NCBI GenBank assembly: GCA_903903925.1
Contig: CAIVAU010000141.1
Location: 62,001 to 126,000 of the forward strand
Reading direction: 5' to 3'
DNA: 64,000 nt
DNA from: an uncultured cyanobacterium
Lineage (GTDB): Bacteria > Cyanobacteriota > Cyanobacteriia > Cyanobacteriales > Nostocaceae
The notes under the pieces: generated by a model
Told to the model about the DNA's origin: nothing
Databases searched by the model: none
The model's input: the letters and a program-made list of their open reading frames with translations, nothing else
Part shown: in pieces, positions 17,597-26,551 of the stretch
How positions within the stretch are numbered: the first letter of the stretch is position 1
Layout of the letters: each line of letters opens with the position of its first letter
Position numbers and translations under genes: made by a program

Positions 17597-19192
17597 ATGG
17601 CAATAGCAATTGATTTTGGTACAAGCAATACAGTCATCACTCGCTGGAACCCGGTAACTCAAAAGCCAGAAACACTTAACATACCCAACTTATCAATTCA
17701 ACAAGGTTTGAATCCCCCATTGATTCCCAGCTTGATTTATGTTGAAGATGCGTCCATTGGGCAAGTTATAGTCGGTCAACAGGTGCGCGATCGCGGTCTT
17801 GATTTAAAAAACGATCCGCGATTTTTCCGTAGCTTCAAACGTGGGATCGGCGCAAGTATCCAAGGTTTCTTACCCGAACTAGATCAACAGATAGTCACCT
17901 TTGAGCAAGTAGGGCAATGGTTTCTCTCTGAGGTCATTTCGCAACTAACATCCCAGCAGGGGGGGTTAGAGTCTCTGGTGTTAACCGTACCTGTAGATAG
18001 CTTTGAAACCTATCGCCACTGGTTAGCAACAGTTTGCCAAGCCCTTCCTGTAGAACAAGTGCGGATGCTAGATGAACCCACAGCCGCAGCTTTGGGATAT
18101 GGGTTGGCAGACCAAGAGATTCTTTTGGTGATTGACTTTGGCGGTGGAACCTTAGATTTATCTCTTGTACAGTTGGATAAAAGCGTACAAGCAACTCAAA
18201 AGCCCTTAGGATTTCTGCTTAAGTGGGGTAATAAATCCCTAGTTGACTCAAAGCAAAAGGTAAAAACTGCTCGCGTACTGGCGAAAGCTGGGCAAAATCT
18301 AGGCGGTACTGATATTGATCATTGGCTAGTTGATTACTTTGCCAAAACTCAAGGGCTGGTGGAAAGTCCCTTAACAATCAGGTTGGCAGAACGGTTGAAA
18401 ATTCAGCTATCTACCCAAACTCAGGCAAGTGAAGTTTATTTCAACGACGAGACATTTGAAAGTTATGAACTAGAAATCAACCGCGATACCCTGAAAACTA
18501 TCCTAGAAGAACACTCGTTTTTTGAGTTGCTTGATGAATCGATGACAAATCTCTTGCAGCAAGCACGACGTCAAGGAATCGAGACTTCAGATATTAAGGC
18601 AGTTTTGTTAGTCGGCGGTACCGTGCAACTACCAGTAGTACAAACATGGGTACAGCAGTATTTTGAACCAGCAAAAATTCGTTGCGAACGTCCTTTTGAA
18701 GCTATTGCCCAAGGTGCTTTACAACTGGCACAGGGTGTAGAAGTCAAAGATTTTCTCTACCACAGCTACGGTGTCCGCTACTGGGATCGTCGCCACAAAC
18801 GGCATAGCTGGCATCCGATCATTAAGGCTGGGCAGGCTTACCCAATGAGTCAGGCTGTAGAATTAGTTTTGGGCGCTTCTGTAGAAACTCAGCCCAGCAT
18901 CGAATTAATTATGGGAGAATTAGGAGCAGACACAGGCAGTACCGAAGTTTATTTTGATGGCGATCGCTTAATGACTCGCCGTCTTGACAGCGGTCAAACA
19001 ACTGTCAAACCCCTCAACGACAAAGATGGTGCCAGAACAATTGCCCAACTGACGCCGCCCGGTTATCCAGGCAGCGATCGCATTAAAATCTTCTTTCAAG
19101 TTGATCAGCAACGCTTCTTGCGAATCACAGTTCAAGACTTGTTGAGCAATGAAACGCTGTTAGAAAATCAACTTGTGGCACAGTTGAGTTAA
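17597..19192 (+). CDS. Hsp70-family actin-like ATPase
   Basis: 531 residues. Nucleotide-binding motifs of the Hsp70/actin superfamily are visible: AIDFGTSNTVITRW at the N-terminus (phosphate 1), VIDFGGGTLDLSLV near residue 178 (phosphate 2) and LLVGGTVQLPVVQ near 340 (adenosine). The MLDEPTAAALGYG connector is intact. The C-terminal part (about 390-531) is shorter than the DnaK substrate domain, so it is a specialised Hsp70 relative and not DnaK itself. Cytosolic; client unknown. The next gene on the strand (DUF1995) is 300 bp away. Confidence 0.9.
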   Translation: MAIAIDFGTSNTVITRWNPVTQKPETLNIPNLSIQQGLNPPLIPSLIYVEDASIGQVIVGQQVRDRGLDLKNDPRFFRSFKRGIGASIQGFLPELDQQIVTFEQVGQWFLSEVISQLTSQQGGLESLVLTVPVDSFETYRHWLATVCQALPVEQVRMLDEPTAAALGYGLADQEILLVIDFGGGTLDLSLVQLDKSVQATQKPLGFLLKWGNKSLVDSKQKVKTARVLAKAGQNLGGTDIDHWLVDYFAKTQGLVESPLTIRLAERLKIQLSTQTQASEVYFNDETFESYELEINRDTLKTILEEHSFFELLDESMTNLLQQARRQGIETSDIKAVLLVGGTVQLPVVQTWVQQYFEPAKIRCERPFEAIAQGALQLAQGVEVKDFLYHSYGVRYWDRRHKRHSWHPIIKAGQAYPMSQAVELVLGASVETQPSIELIMGELGADTGSTEVYFDGDRLMTRRLDSGQTTVKPLNDKDGARTIAQLTPPGYPGSDRIKIFFQVDQQRFLRITVQDLLSNETLLENQLVAQLS

Positions 19193-19270
19193 AGTTAGAA
19201 ACAGGTTAAAACCAAGTACCTCTATGATTCTTCCCCATAAAACTCCTAACTCCTAACTTCCAAAATAAAA

Positions 19271-19291
19271 CCCCCAAGAGCATGTTGGGGG
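19271..19291 (-). terminator. Hairpin shaped as a terminator for minus-strand transcription
   Basis: CCCCCAA (19271-19277) pairs with TTGGGGG (19285-19291). Read on the minus strand the stem is followed at once by TTTTATTTT, a proper U-tract. On the plus strand no U-tract follows. Both flanking genes are on the plus strand. Confidence 0.5.
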
Positions 19292-19489
19292 TAATGACCA
19301 GGTAACTTATTCTACTGCAACAGAAAATAGATTACAGCTAATATCATGCTGTTGTCTTGATACAGACACAAATAAAGTGTGATTGCGATCGCACCGTCAT
19401 CAATTCATAGAAACAACTGATTCAAGCCTCGGCTATATCCTTTACATCGTAGCGAGAAGATCTGCGGTTAAAATCCAAAATCAGATAAA

Positions 19490-20212
19490 ATGCCTGAACT
19501 CCCAAAAACACTAGAAGACGCAATTGTCCAAGCCCAGGAAGCTACCCAAGCAGCACTGGCAGATGGGTATACTCGGCTACAAGTTGAGTTACTCTTCCCA
19601 GAACTCAAACCAATGCCTGTAGCGCAGCAATTTCTGCCAATGTTTGAAAAATACGGTTCTCAGCTAAAGATTTTCTTTACTGACGCTGGTGGTGCAGCCC
19701 TTGCCCAACGCGATTGGGCGGATGTACAATTTCAAATCTCTGATATTGGCGGCGGCAGAACTACCACACAATCAAAAATTCACCCAGATGATAGAATTTT
19801 CTTATTTATTGCCCCAACTTCCGTAGAAGTCGTGCAATTAGAAAAGCTGTGTCAAGAAATCGGCGATCGCCCATTAGTCATATTAAATCCTCGCATGGAA
19901 GAAGCCGGAGCAGTTGGCATTGGTTATGCAGCACGACAAACCCGCCAGCGTTTCATTAGCACAATAGAATCCTGCTACTACCTACGTCCTATCTTTGAAG
20001 AAGCAGCCGTCTTCCGCTGCTACCCAGGAGTGTGGGAAGTCTGGACGCAAACAAACGGGGAGTATCAAAAAATTACCGAATTACCGAACAAACCATCAGG
20101 CGACGAACTAGATACAATCCTGATGAAAGGACAACCCCAAACACCCGGAGAAATTGCACCAACCAATATTTTCAGGAGTTTGCAACGATTCTTAAGAGCA
20201 CTGAAGAATTGA
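19490..20212 (+). CDS. DUF1995-family protein
   Basis: 240 residues. Opening PELPKTLEDAIVQAQEATQA and LQVELLFPELKPM fit the DUF1995 family of cyanobacteria and chloroplasts; some plant members are implicated in photosystem II assembly. No signal peptide; probably soluble or peripheral at the thylakoid. Convergent with the metalloprotease gene, with 28 bp between the stops that include a CCCCCACACCC repeat. Specific role not known. Confidence 0.87.
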   Translation: MPELPKTLEDAIVQAQEATQAALADGYTRLQVELLFPELKPMPVAQQFLPMFEKYGSQLKIFFTDAGGAALAQRDWADVQFQISDIGGGRTTTQSKIHPDDRIFLFIAPTSVEVVQLEKLCQEIGDRPLVILNPRMEEAGAVGIGYAARQTRQRFISTIESCYYLRPIFEEAAVFRCYPGVWEVWTQTNGEYQKITELPNKPSGDELDTILMKGQPQTPGEIAPTNIFRSLQRFLRALKN

Positions 20213-20240
20213 GAGGGTACCCCCCACACCCCCCACACCC

Positions 20241-23200
20241 CTACCTCCCTTGCAGTGGTGCATTCAAAACTTTGCTAATGCGATCGCGTGTTTCTAGCAA
20301 GTGTGCCTGGGTGTATTCGTCGTCTGAACGTACCCGATCCAGCTTTTCCTTGAGTTGTCGTAATTTATACCATGCTAATGTGCGAGCATCTTCTGGGACA
20401 GATTGTTTCCTTAACACCATCCCTGTCAAAATGTCAAGGTATTGCCGCTGCAAGCCTCGACGCAGACTGGAAATTTTGATGGACTTGCTTTTTGGTTTCA
20501 GCACTTCTGTCCAGATCCCTGACTGCAAAGTGTCAAATAGTTCTGGCAGCGTCAGGGTTTGGCCGGAGGGACTTTTGAGTTCAATATCCTCTAAGCGGGA
20601 GAGGCGATCTTTTGACAGCAAATCCGACAACACCAACTTTTGCACAAACAACACCAAGTCGTGAATGGGATAGTCCAACCGCCCAACCTTAGGATTACTA
20701 CCCCAATGCCGCCAACGAGATGGTGCTAATTTATTCAGTAGTTCGGGCGAGAAGTTAAAAGCATCCTCAGAAAACACATATTTTTGCAGCATGGCTAACG
20801 CCTGTCGTTCTTTTTCTACAGGCACCGCTTGAAATGGTAATCGTTCTTGGGAATCGTCAGGGTGAACTCGGTAAAAAGACTGACCACCAATGTATTTTGT
20901 GGTATAATATATGTTATGAAAATAATTACCTAATACTGTGCCAAACATTTCGCTCACATCGCTGTAACTCTCTCCAGAAGTTGGGTAACGGCGAGTGTTG
21001 AGATGATCCCACATCAGACGGGAATTATCAAGTTGCCATTGAGAATATTGCAAGACATCGCTGCTATCATCCCAAGCGTCAGCAGTTGGGTCGAGGTCAT
21101 AGATATCCTCATCTGTGGAATAACTCAACTCCGGCTTGTAAGAGAGTTGGGCGATTTTTTCCAAAAATGGTTTTTCATCCACAGGAGTTTTTGCCTGACT
21201 AGGTGTGTAGCCATACTGAATCGCCCAGTCATCGTAAACTCCCACCATAATGGGAAAATAATCTCCCTGCTTAATGCCTTGAGGTGCGATGTTCGGTGGA
21301 ATGTAATCCATGACCGACGAAACCATACCTTTATTGTGGGTAATGGCAGTATTGTTCATCTCCTCTGGCGAAAGCAGGGTACTACCACGGAAGTTATGTC
21401 TTAACCCTAGGGTGTGTCCAACTTCATGAGCGATGATTAAGCGTAAATATTGATGAATATAGTCTTTGACTTGGGCACTACTGGGCGGGATGTTTTGCAG
21501 AAGTGACATTGCCATTGTTCCCAAGGCAAACTGGTTAGCAGCCTCCATACCGTAGCAAAGGTCGTACTCTCCCGCTAGTTTTGATAAATGGCTAGCAACC
21601 GAAGGTGTTTGTTCTTGTTCTTGGTTTTCCATCGCATCGCCTTTTGCTTCTAAATCATGGGCGCAAAGTAGGCGATTTTGCATCAATGCGGTTAAGGAAG
21701 TTTGGTTTTGTGTTTGGTTGGGTTGTACAATTGAGCGATAATCACTCTTAAGTAACCGCACAAAGCTGGCATCTACCAAAATAGTTGCGTTCAAGATTTC
21801 CCCAGTTAGAGGGTTAACGCGAGATGGTCCCATTGCAAAGTATCCATCTACCGTATGAATCCAGCGAATAGTGTTGTAACGGATATCCGCTGGGTCCCAA
21901 TTAGCATTATCCGGCATCTGATACACTTGGATCGCATCTTTAAATCCAGCCTTTTCAAAGGCTCGGTTCCACATCAAGACCCCTTCTTTAATCGCATCGC
22001 GGTACTCTATGGGTACAGCGTTATCAATCCAAAAGACTATGGGTTTTTTAGGTGGAGACATTGCGGCGTTGGGATTCAGCTTTTCCAAATGCCAACGGTT
22101 GATGTAGCGGACAAATGGATCGCGGCGCTCATCATCAGATAAGTTTTGGTAGGCTGTGATAAAATAACCAATGCGATCGTCAGCTAAACGCGGTCGGTAG
22201 TTATTTTCTGCTAGTTGAGAGAGACTGTAGTGAACACGCAGGCTAAAGCCACGACTGTCAGCTAGGGTAGCAAAACGCTGCATTGGATTATTGTTGAGTT
22301 CAGTATCACTCCTAGAGAAATTTAAAACCGACTCAATCTCCATGTTTTGGGGAAAGGCTTTTGCTGTGCCAAAATAGGACTTATCTATAGTGCCGGACAC
22401 TCCCAAACTTGAAGACAATCCAGCTAAGTCTGTCAGTAGTAGATCGCCCAAGTCAATGAGAAGAGTTTTGCGTTGGGGATGGATGCTTTTAAGCGGGATG
22501 GTGTAAAGGACTGAGTCACTGAAAGACCTTAAGCGCGATCGCGTTTGGGGATCTCCTTCATTGGTACGGAAATTTACATTGCGAACAACAAATTGCAAGT
22601 TGTTATTCACCCGCCGGAAGTAAAACAAAAAATCTTGCAAAGGCATACCACTGTAAATTCCAGCTTGACCAATGCCAGATTCTAAGGTTGTCGTAGCGAG
22701 ATAATTTTTATTGAGTTGTTCTGGCTTAATTTCTAGATAGATTTTGTTCTTTTCCTGATTCCGGTATAAAGTAAATAGTCCATCCAGCCTTTGGGTGCCT
22801 TTTACTACTTGATCAAACAAAACTAACTCGTCCTTTTTTGGTGGCGGCGAGCTAGCGTCGGGCTTTTGACTCAACTGGTCAAGCTGATCTAGGTTTTTTC
22901 CAACTAGTAAAAATGGTTGCTGTTCAATCCTCTTAGTATCTTTGACTACCCAAATAAAGGGCTGGCGCTGCACCTGTCTGTTTTCATGAATTACCCACAC
23001 TTTCGATGATAATTGGGAAGCCGCACTGACACTCAGTGGAGGCAACCAGGCTGTCCGAGAGTTGCGGAGACTTTTTTCATGGATATTTCCGTATCGCCTT
23101 GTCCCTGGGGCGTCTTTGCCTTTCCACCTTCCCGTGTCTTCCTTCCCTTGATCGATCATAGGAGTATTTTCAACCGCTTTCGTTAACGAATTAGCACTGG

Positions 23201-23294
23201 CAGTTGCTATTCCCAACAACAAACTATTTAGCAAAACAATATAAAACGTCAATCTCTTCATCCAATTATTCCCCGGCAACAATTCCGTCTCCAA
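20241..23294 (-). CDS. Large secreted zinc-dependent metalloprotease (DUF5117/DUF4953 type)
   Basis: 1017 residues. Hydrophobic signal segment at about 14-36 (LTFYIVLLNSLLLGIATASA); translation may instead begin at the internal Met13. The zinc site HEVGHTLGLRHNF lies near residue 622, an extended HExxHxxGxxH motif of metzincin type. The long N-terminal part (KIYLEIKPEQLNKNYL, then DSVLYTIPLKSIHP) matches the domain pair that precedes this catalytic domain in DUF5117/DUF4953 proteins. Exported protease; substrate unknown. Convergent with the DUF1995 gene. Confidence 0.9.
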   Translation of the reverse strand: METELLPGNNWMKRLTFYIVLLNSLLLGIATASANSLTKAVENTPMIDQGKEDTGRWKGKDAPGTRRYGNIHEKSLRNSRTAWLPPLSVSAASQLSSKVWVIHENRQVQRQPFIWVVKDTKRIEQQPFLLVGKNLDQLDQLSQKPDASSPPPKKDELVLFDQVVKGTQRLDGLFTLYRNQEKNKIYLEIKPEQLNKNYLATTTLESGIGQAGIYSGMPLQDFLFYFRRVNNNLQFVVRNVNFRTNEGDPQTRSRLRSFSDSVLYTIPLKSIHPQRKTLLIDLGDLLLTDLAGLSSSLGVSGTIDKSYFGTAKAFPQNMEIESVLNFSRSDTELNNNPMQRFATLADSRGFSLRVHYSLSQLAENNYRPRLADDRIGYFITAYQNLSDDERRDPFVRYINRWHLEKLNPNAAMSPPKKPIVFWIDNAVPIEYRDAIKEGVLMWNRAFEKAGFKDAIQVYQMPDNANWDPADIRYNTIRWIHTVDGYFAMGPSRVNPLTGEILNATILVDASFVRLLKSDYRSIVQPNQTQNQTSLTALMQNRLLCAHDLEAKGDAMENQEQEQTPSVASHLSKLAGEYDLCYGMEAANQFALGTMAMSLLQNIPPSSAQVKDYIHQYLRLIIAHEVGHTLGLRHNFRGSTLLSPEEMNNTAITHNKGMVSSVMDYIPPNIAPQGIKQGDYFPIMVGVYDDWAIQYGYTPSQAKTPVDEKPFLEKIAQLSYKPELSYSTDEDIYDLDPTADAWDDSSDVLQYSQWQLDNSRLMWDHLNTRRYPTSGESYSDVSEMFGTVLGNYFHNIYYTTKYIGGQSFYRVHPDDSQERLPFQAVPVEKERQALAMLQKYVFSEDAFNFSPELLNKLAPSRWRHWGSNPKVGRLDYPIHDLVLFVQKLVLSDLLSKDRLSRLEDIELKSPSGQTLTLPELFDTLQSGIWTEVLKPKSKSIKISSLRRGLQRQYLDILTGMVLRKQSVPEDARTLAWYKLRQLKEKLDRVRSDDEYTQAHLLETRDRISKVLNAPLQGR

Positions 23295-23732
23295 TTTTTT
23301 AAACGCTACTTTGTACTCTCCTCACCCGCCGATAGCACCTGAACACAATCTTAGCTACCTGATATCCTGCAGCGAACTCTGTAACTTAGCTGTCATTGTT
23401 ATTTTTCAGCCTTTTTATACTGAATGTTACTGTATTATTTTTCCCAAGTATGATGTCTGTAGCAAACTTTACGTATTATTTTGATATTAGACTAGCAGAG
23501 ATGCGGAGAAGATAGTATAACGATTCCACAAAAACTACTTGTGTTTACTGAAAGGGTAAAAAACTTTCTTAGCAGATTAGTATAAAGAAAAGGAAAAGAG
23601 GTGAATGCGCTCATGAAATAAATTGTCGTAAATAATACTTTTTCTCCCGTGACTGACAAATCAAGTATCAAGCGAAAATCAATCAGGTAGTCTCTGGTTC
23701 ATCAGTAAGTGCATAGTATCAACGAACACAGT
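23295..23732. other. Intergenic region between divergent genes
   Basis: About 440 bp between the metalloprotease and pentapeptide-repeat genes. AT-rich. No dyad, RNA gene or ORF stood out. Confidence 0.45.
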
Positions 23733-25451
23733 ATGTCACAGTTACGTCAAGTCTGGAAGCTTTTGAAGACTTATATGAGAGGATCAAGGGTACAAGAGAT
23801 GCCAAAGCAAAATTCCCTGAAAGCTGAAGCAGTTTTGCCTTTAAGAAAAATTGTGAAAAATTTAGACAAAAGTGTTGAGTTTTATAAAAAAAACTTGCAG
23901 GAATGTTTATTTCAGCAACGACTGCAAAAAAGCTTGGAGGAATGGATAAAACCTAGCTGTGATTTGACATTCAACATCAGCGAAGAGCAGCTATACGAAG
24001 AGATTTACGATTTACTGGGCAATGGGACGCTCAAGCCAGAAATTGTGGAAAAAGTCATCAACAGACTCATTGCTCATCAGGAATTTTGCATATTGCCGCT
24101 GTTCCAACGCTTAGACGATTTTTATCGCCGGTGGTGTCGGGGAGAATTTATTGATGCTGCACCTGCCGATAACTTTCCTCAGAAAAAGATGCTAAAGATG
24201 CAATCACAAAACATTGCTATTGGGTTACGGCAGGTGGATGTAAATACAGGACTAAATGTGATGATTTTGCTCTTGGAATTACACCGCTATGCTCAAGAGC
24301 AAAGCGATCGTTCGCAACCAATTGTCTTCTACATATCTGGTCAACAGGATACAGACAATTTTTTCACTTCCCAACTATTGCGTATCATTAACTACAGTGA
24401 CGCCATAGAAATTGGTAATTTTAGTAACGTGGTTGGGGAATTCCTGAAAGGAGGTAACTTTAGTGGTGCTTACCTAGGGGATGCGAATCTAACTGGTGTG
24501 AACTTTAGTGGTGCAAATCTCAGTGGTACTAACCTTGGAGATGCGAACTTAATTGGTGCGAACCTAACTGATGCCAACTTCAGTGGTGCAAATCTTGGCG
24601 ATGCTAACCTCAGCGGTGCCAACTTCAGTGGTGCAAATCTCAAGCGCACTGACCTCAGCAGTACCAACCTCAGTGGTGCGAACCTCAGCAATGCTGACCT
24701 CAGCAATGCCAACCTCAGCAGTGCCGACCTCAGCAATGCTGATCTTAGCAGTGCTAATCTTAAGGGCGCTAATCTGACTAATGCTAATCTCAAAGATGCC
24801 ATCCTCTGTAGCGCCAACCTCAGCGATGCAATCCTCTTCGGTGCTAACCTCAGTGATGCCAATCTTTGTGACGTGGATCTCAGCTATGCCGATCTCTGCC
24901 GTGCCGACCTGAGTGGTGCCGACCTCAGCCAAGCTATCCTTAAAGGCACTAACCTGAGTGACTCGATTCTGTTTAGTACCAAACTTAGAAATGCCATTCT
25001 TGTTGGCGCTGATCTCAGCTACGCTAAACTTAACGGTGCAAAGCTGAATGGTGCAGATCTGAGCAGCGCCATTCTCTTAGGCGCAGACCTCAGCGGTGTA
25101 GAACTCAACGCAGTGACTCTCAGCGAAGCCGATCTGAGTGGGGTGATTCTCAACGAAGCAGATCTGAGTGGTGCTGATCTCAGTGACGCCATACTCTTTG
25201 GTTCTGACCTCAGCTACGCCAATCTCAGTAGCGCCAACCTTTCTGGTACTAATCTTAAAGGTGCCATTCTCAGTGGTGCGGATCTGAGCTACACCAACCT
25301 CAGCTACGCGATCCTGAGCGGTGTTGACTTCAGCGACGCCAACCTGGAAAAAATGACTTGGAATGAAAATCTGGAGTGGGATGGTGTATGTGGTTTAGAT
25401 ACCGCAGTTAATGTACCAGACGCTTTAAAGGAACGATTGGGACTGAGGTAG
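23733..25451 (+). CDS. Pentapeptide-repeat protein with a novel N-terminal domain
   Basis: 572 residues from the ATG at 23733; a GTG at 23709 would add eight residues and neither start has a clear ribosome site. Residues about 1-240 form a mostly helical domain of unknown family (FNISEEQLYEEIYDLLGNGT, then LPLFQRLDDFYRRWCRGEF, then PIVFYISGQQDTDN). From about 241 to 535 come nearly 60 A(N/D)LS-type pentapeptides, which fold as a right-handed quadrilateral beta-helix. A short non-repeat cap follows (TWNENLEWDGVCGLDTA). Cytosolic. Function unknown. The repeats keep several antisense frames open, which are not genes. Confidence 0.9.
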   Translation: MSQLRQVWKLLKTYMRGSRVQEMPKQNSLKAEAVLPLRKIVKNLDKSVEFYKKNLQECLFQQRLQKSLEEWIKPSCDLTFNISEEQLYEEIYDLLGNGTLKPEIVEKVINRLIAHQEFCILPLFQRLDDFYRRWCRGEFIDAAPADNFPQKKMLKMQSQNIAIGLRQVDVNTGLNVMILLLELHRYAQEQSDRSQPIVFYISGQQDTDNFFTSQLLRIINYSDAIEIGNFSNVVGEFLKGGNFSGAYLGDANLTGVNFSGANLSGTNLGDANLIGANLTDANFSGANLGDANLSGANFSGANLKRTDLSSTNLSGANLSNADLSNANLSSADLSNADLSSANLKGANLTNANLKDAILCSANLSDAILFGANLSDANLCDVDLSYADLCRADLSGADLSQAILKGTNLSDSILFSTKLRNAILVGADLSYAKLNGAKLNGADLSSAILLGADLSGVELNAVTLSEADLSGVILNEADLSGADLSDAILFGSDLSYANLSSANLSGTNLKGAILSGADLSYTNLSYAILSGVDFSDANLEKMTWNENLEWDGVCGLDTAVNVPDALKERLGLR

Positions 25452-25458
25452 AGAGTTA

Positions 25459-25493
25459 GGAGTTAGGAGTTAGGAGTCCTAACTCCTAACTCC
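25459..25493. terminator. Perfect 17-bp STRR inverted repeat between convergent genes
   Basis: Heptamer-based GGAGTTAGGAGTTAGGA (25459-25475) is followed, after one base, by its exact reverse complement (25477-25493). It fills the space between two convergent stops and could form a very stable hairpin in either transcript. Confidence 0.65.
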
Positions 25494-25494
25494 T

Positions 25495-26457
25495 TTAGGG
25501 CAAACTATGGCGTTGAAAAAAGTTCCAAGTTGTCTTACTGGCGTTAAAGCCAAGCTTGTTATTTAACCTATTTATGCTCACATCACTTGAAGCACCGCCA
25601 GGCCAAAAATGTCCACCGCCTACTACAGATGCAAGTAAGACCTCTGAGCCACTTTTACAACTTGAGTAGCGAGCGATTTTGACTTTAAAGTCGCGTGATC
25701 TAGAGTCAGGAATCTGTCGGATTTGAGCTGACGAGGGACATCCATCATGTGTTCGCCAAAAGTTAACTGTTGCTGGGACAGAAATTAGTGCTCCTCGCTC
25801 TTGGGTGTCGCCATCACCCTGATAATGTACAGATTGATCCCTTGTACCATTGATCATCAGCATTGATACAGAAGTCCGAGGCTGGCAATTAGGTTTAAGT
25901 CGTGCTGGAAGAGCGCCTGCTACTGATCCAAAAGCAGCAATTTTATCAGGTAGCTTACAAGCTAGAGCTTGGGCAAGAATTGCACCTTTGGAGAAGCCGG
26001 TGACATATATTCTATGGCTATCAATGTTTCTAATTTGTTGAAGATGATCGATCAAGGTGTTGACAAATGAAACATCATCCACATGTGTTTGAGAATTAGC
26101 TCTGAGGCTCCATTCTTGGTCAATACCATCTGGATAAGCGACAATAAATCCTTGTTGCTCAGCCAAATTGTTGAAGCGCGAAACATGAGCAATTGAACGA
26201 CCACTACCACCATGCCCATGGAGCACTAAAACTAAAGGCATTGGACGATGTGAATGATAAGATGTTGGGGTGTAAAGATAGTAGGTGCGTGATCTGCCGT
26301 GGTCACTTAGTTGTCCATCACGAGCACCATAAGCAATTTTTCTGCCAGGTGTCATTCTTCCCTGGGCATGAGATGCGTTGCAGTCTGTTACCAAAATCAT
26401 TGAGAGTAGGCAAACAAGAATGTACGAAAAAAGTGGGGGATTCAAATAGCTTTTCAC
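25495..26457 (-). CDS. Exported alpha/beta-hydrolase, PHB-depolymerase-like (LpqC type)
   Basis: 320 residues. Hydrophobic leader (LFSYILVCLLSMILVTDC); the following Cys could be a lipobox, though weakly. Oxyanion region LVLVLHGHGGSG near residue 76 and nucleophile S156 in TGFSKG are clear. The Asp is probably in INGTRDQSV and the His in VVGGGHFWPGG. The layout fits the polyhydroxybutyrate-depolymerase/feruloyl-esterase-like family (COG3509). Substrate cannot be told from sequence. Divergent from mutY with 94 bp between them. Confidence 0.88.
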   Translation of the reverse strand: MKSYLNPPLFSYILVCLLSMILVTDCNASHAQGRMTPGRKIAYGARDGQLSDHGRSRTYYLYTPTSYHSHRPMPLVLVLHGHGGSGRSIAHVSRFNNLAEQQGFIVAYPDGIDQEWSLRANSQTHVDDVSFVNTLIDHLQQIRNIDSHRIYVTGFSKGAILAQALACKLPDKIAAFGSVAGALPARLKPNCQPRTSVSMLMINGTRDQSVHYQGDGDTQERGALISVPATVNFWRTHDGCPSSAQIRQIPDSRSRDFKVKIARYSSCKSGSEVLLASVVGGGHFWPGGASSDVSINRLNNKLGFNASKTTWNFFQRHSLP

Positions 26458-26551
26458 GGTTAATGTAATTAATCCTGTTAATTAGTTTTACCTTGTTACG
26501 TATCACAAACCGGGGAGAAAATCCTTACACAAGAAAACATAGGTTTTTCTT

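Noticed and set aside
17597-19192. Calling the Hsp70-like gene dnaK
   Set aside because: C-terminal region is too short and different for the DnaK substrate and lid domains.
24470-24932. Long antisense frames opposite the pentapeptide repeats
   Set aside because: Periodic 15-bp coding repeats keep several frames free of stops; translation is meaningless (LRLALL-type).
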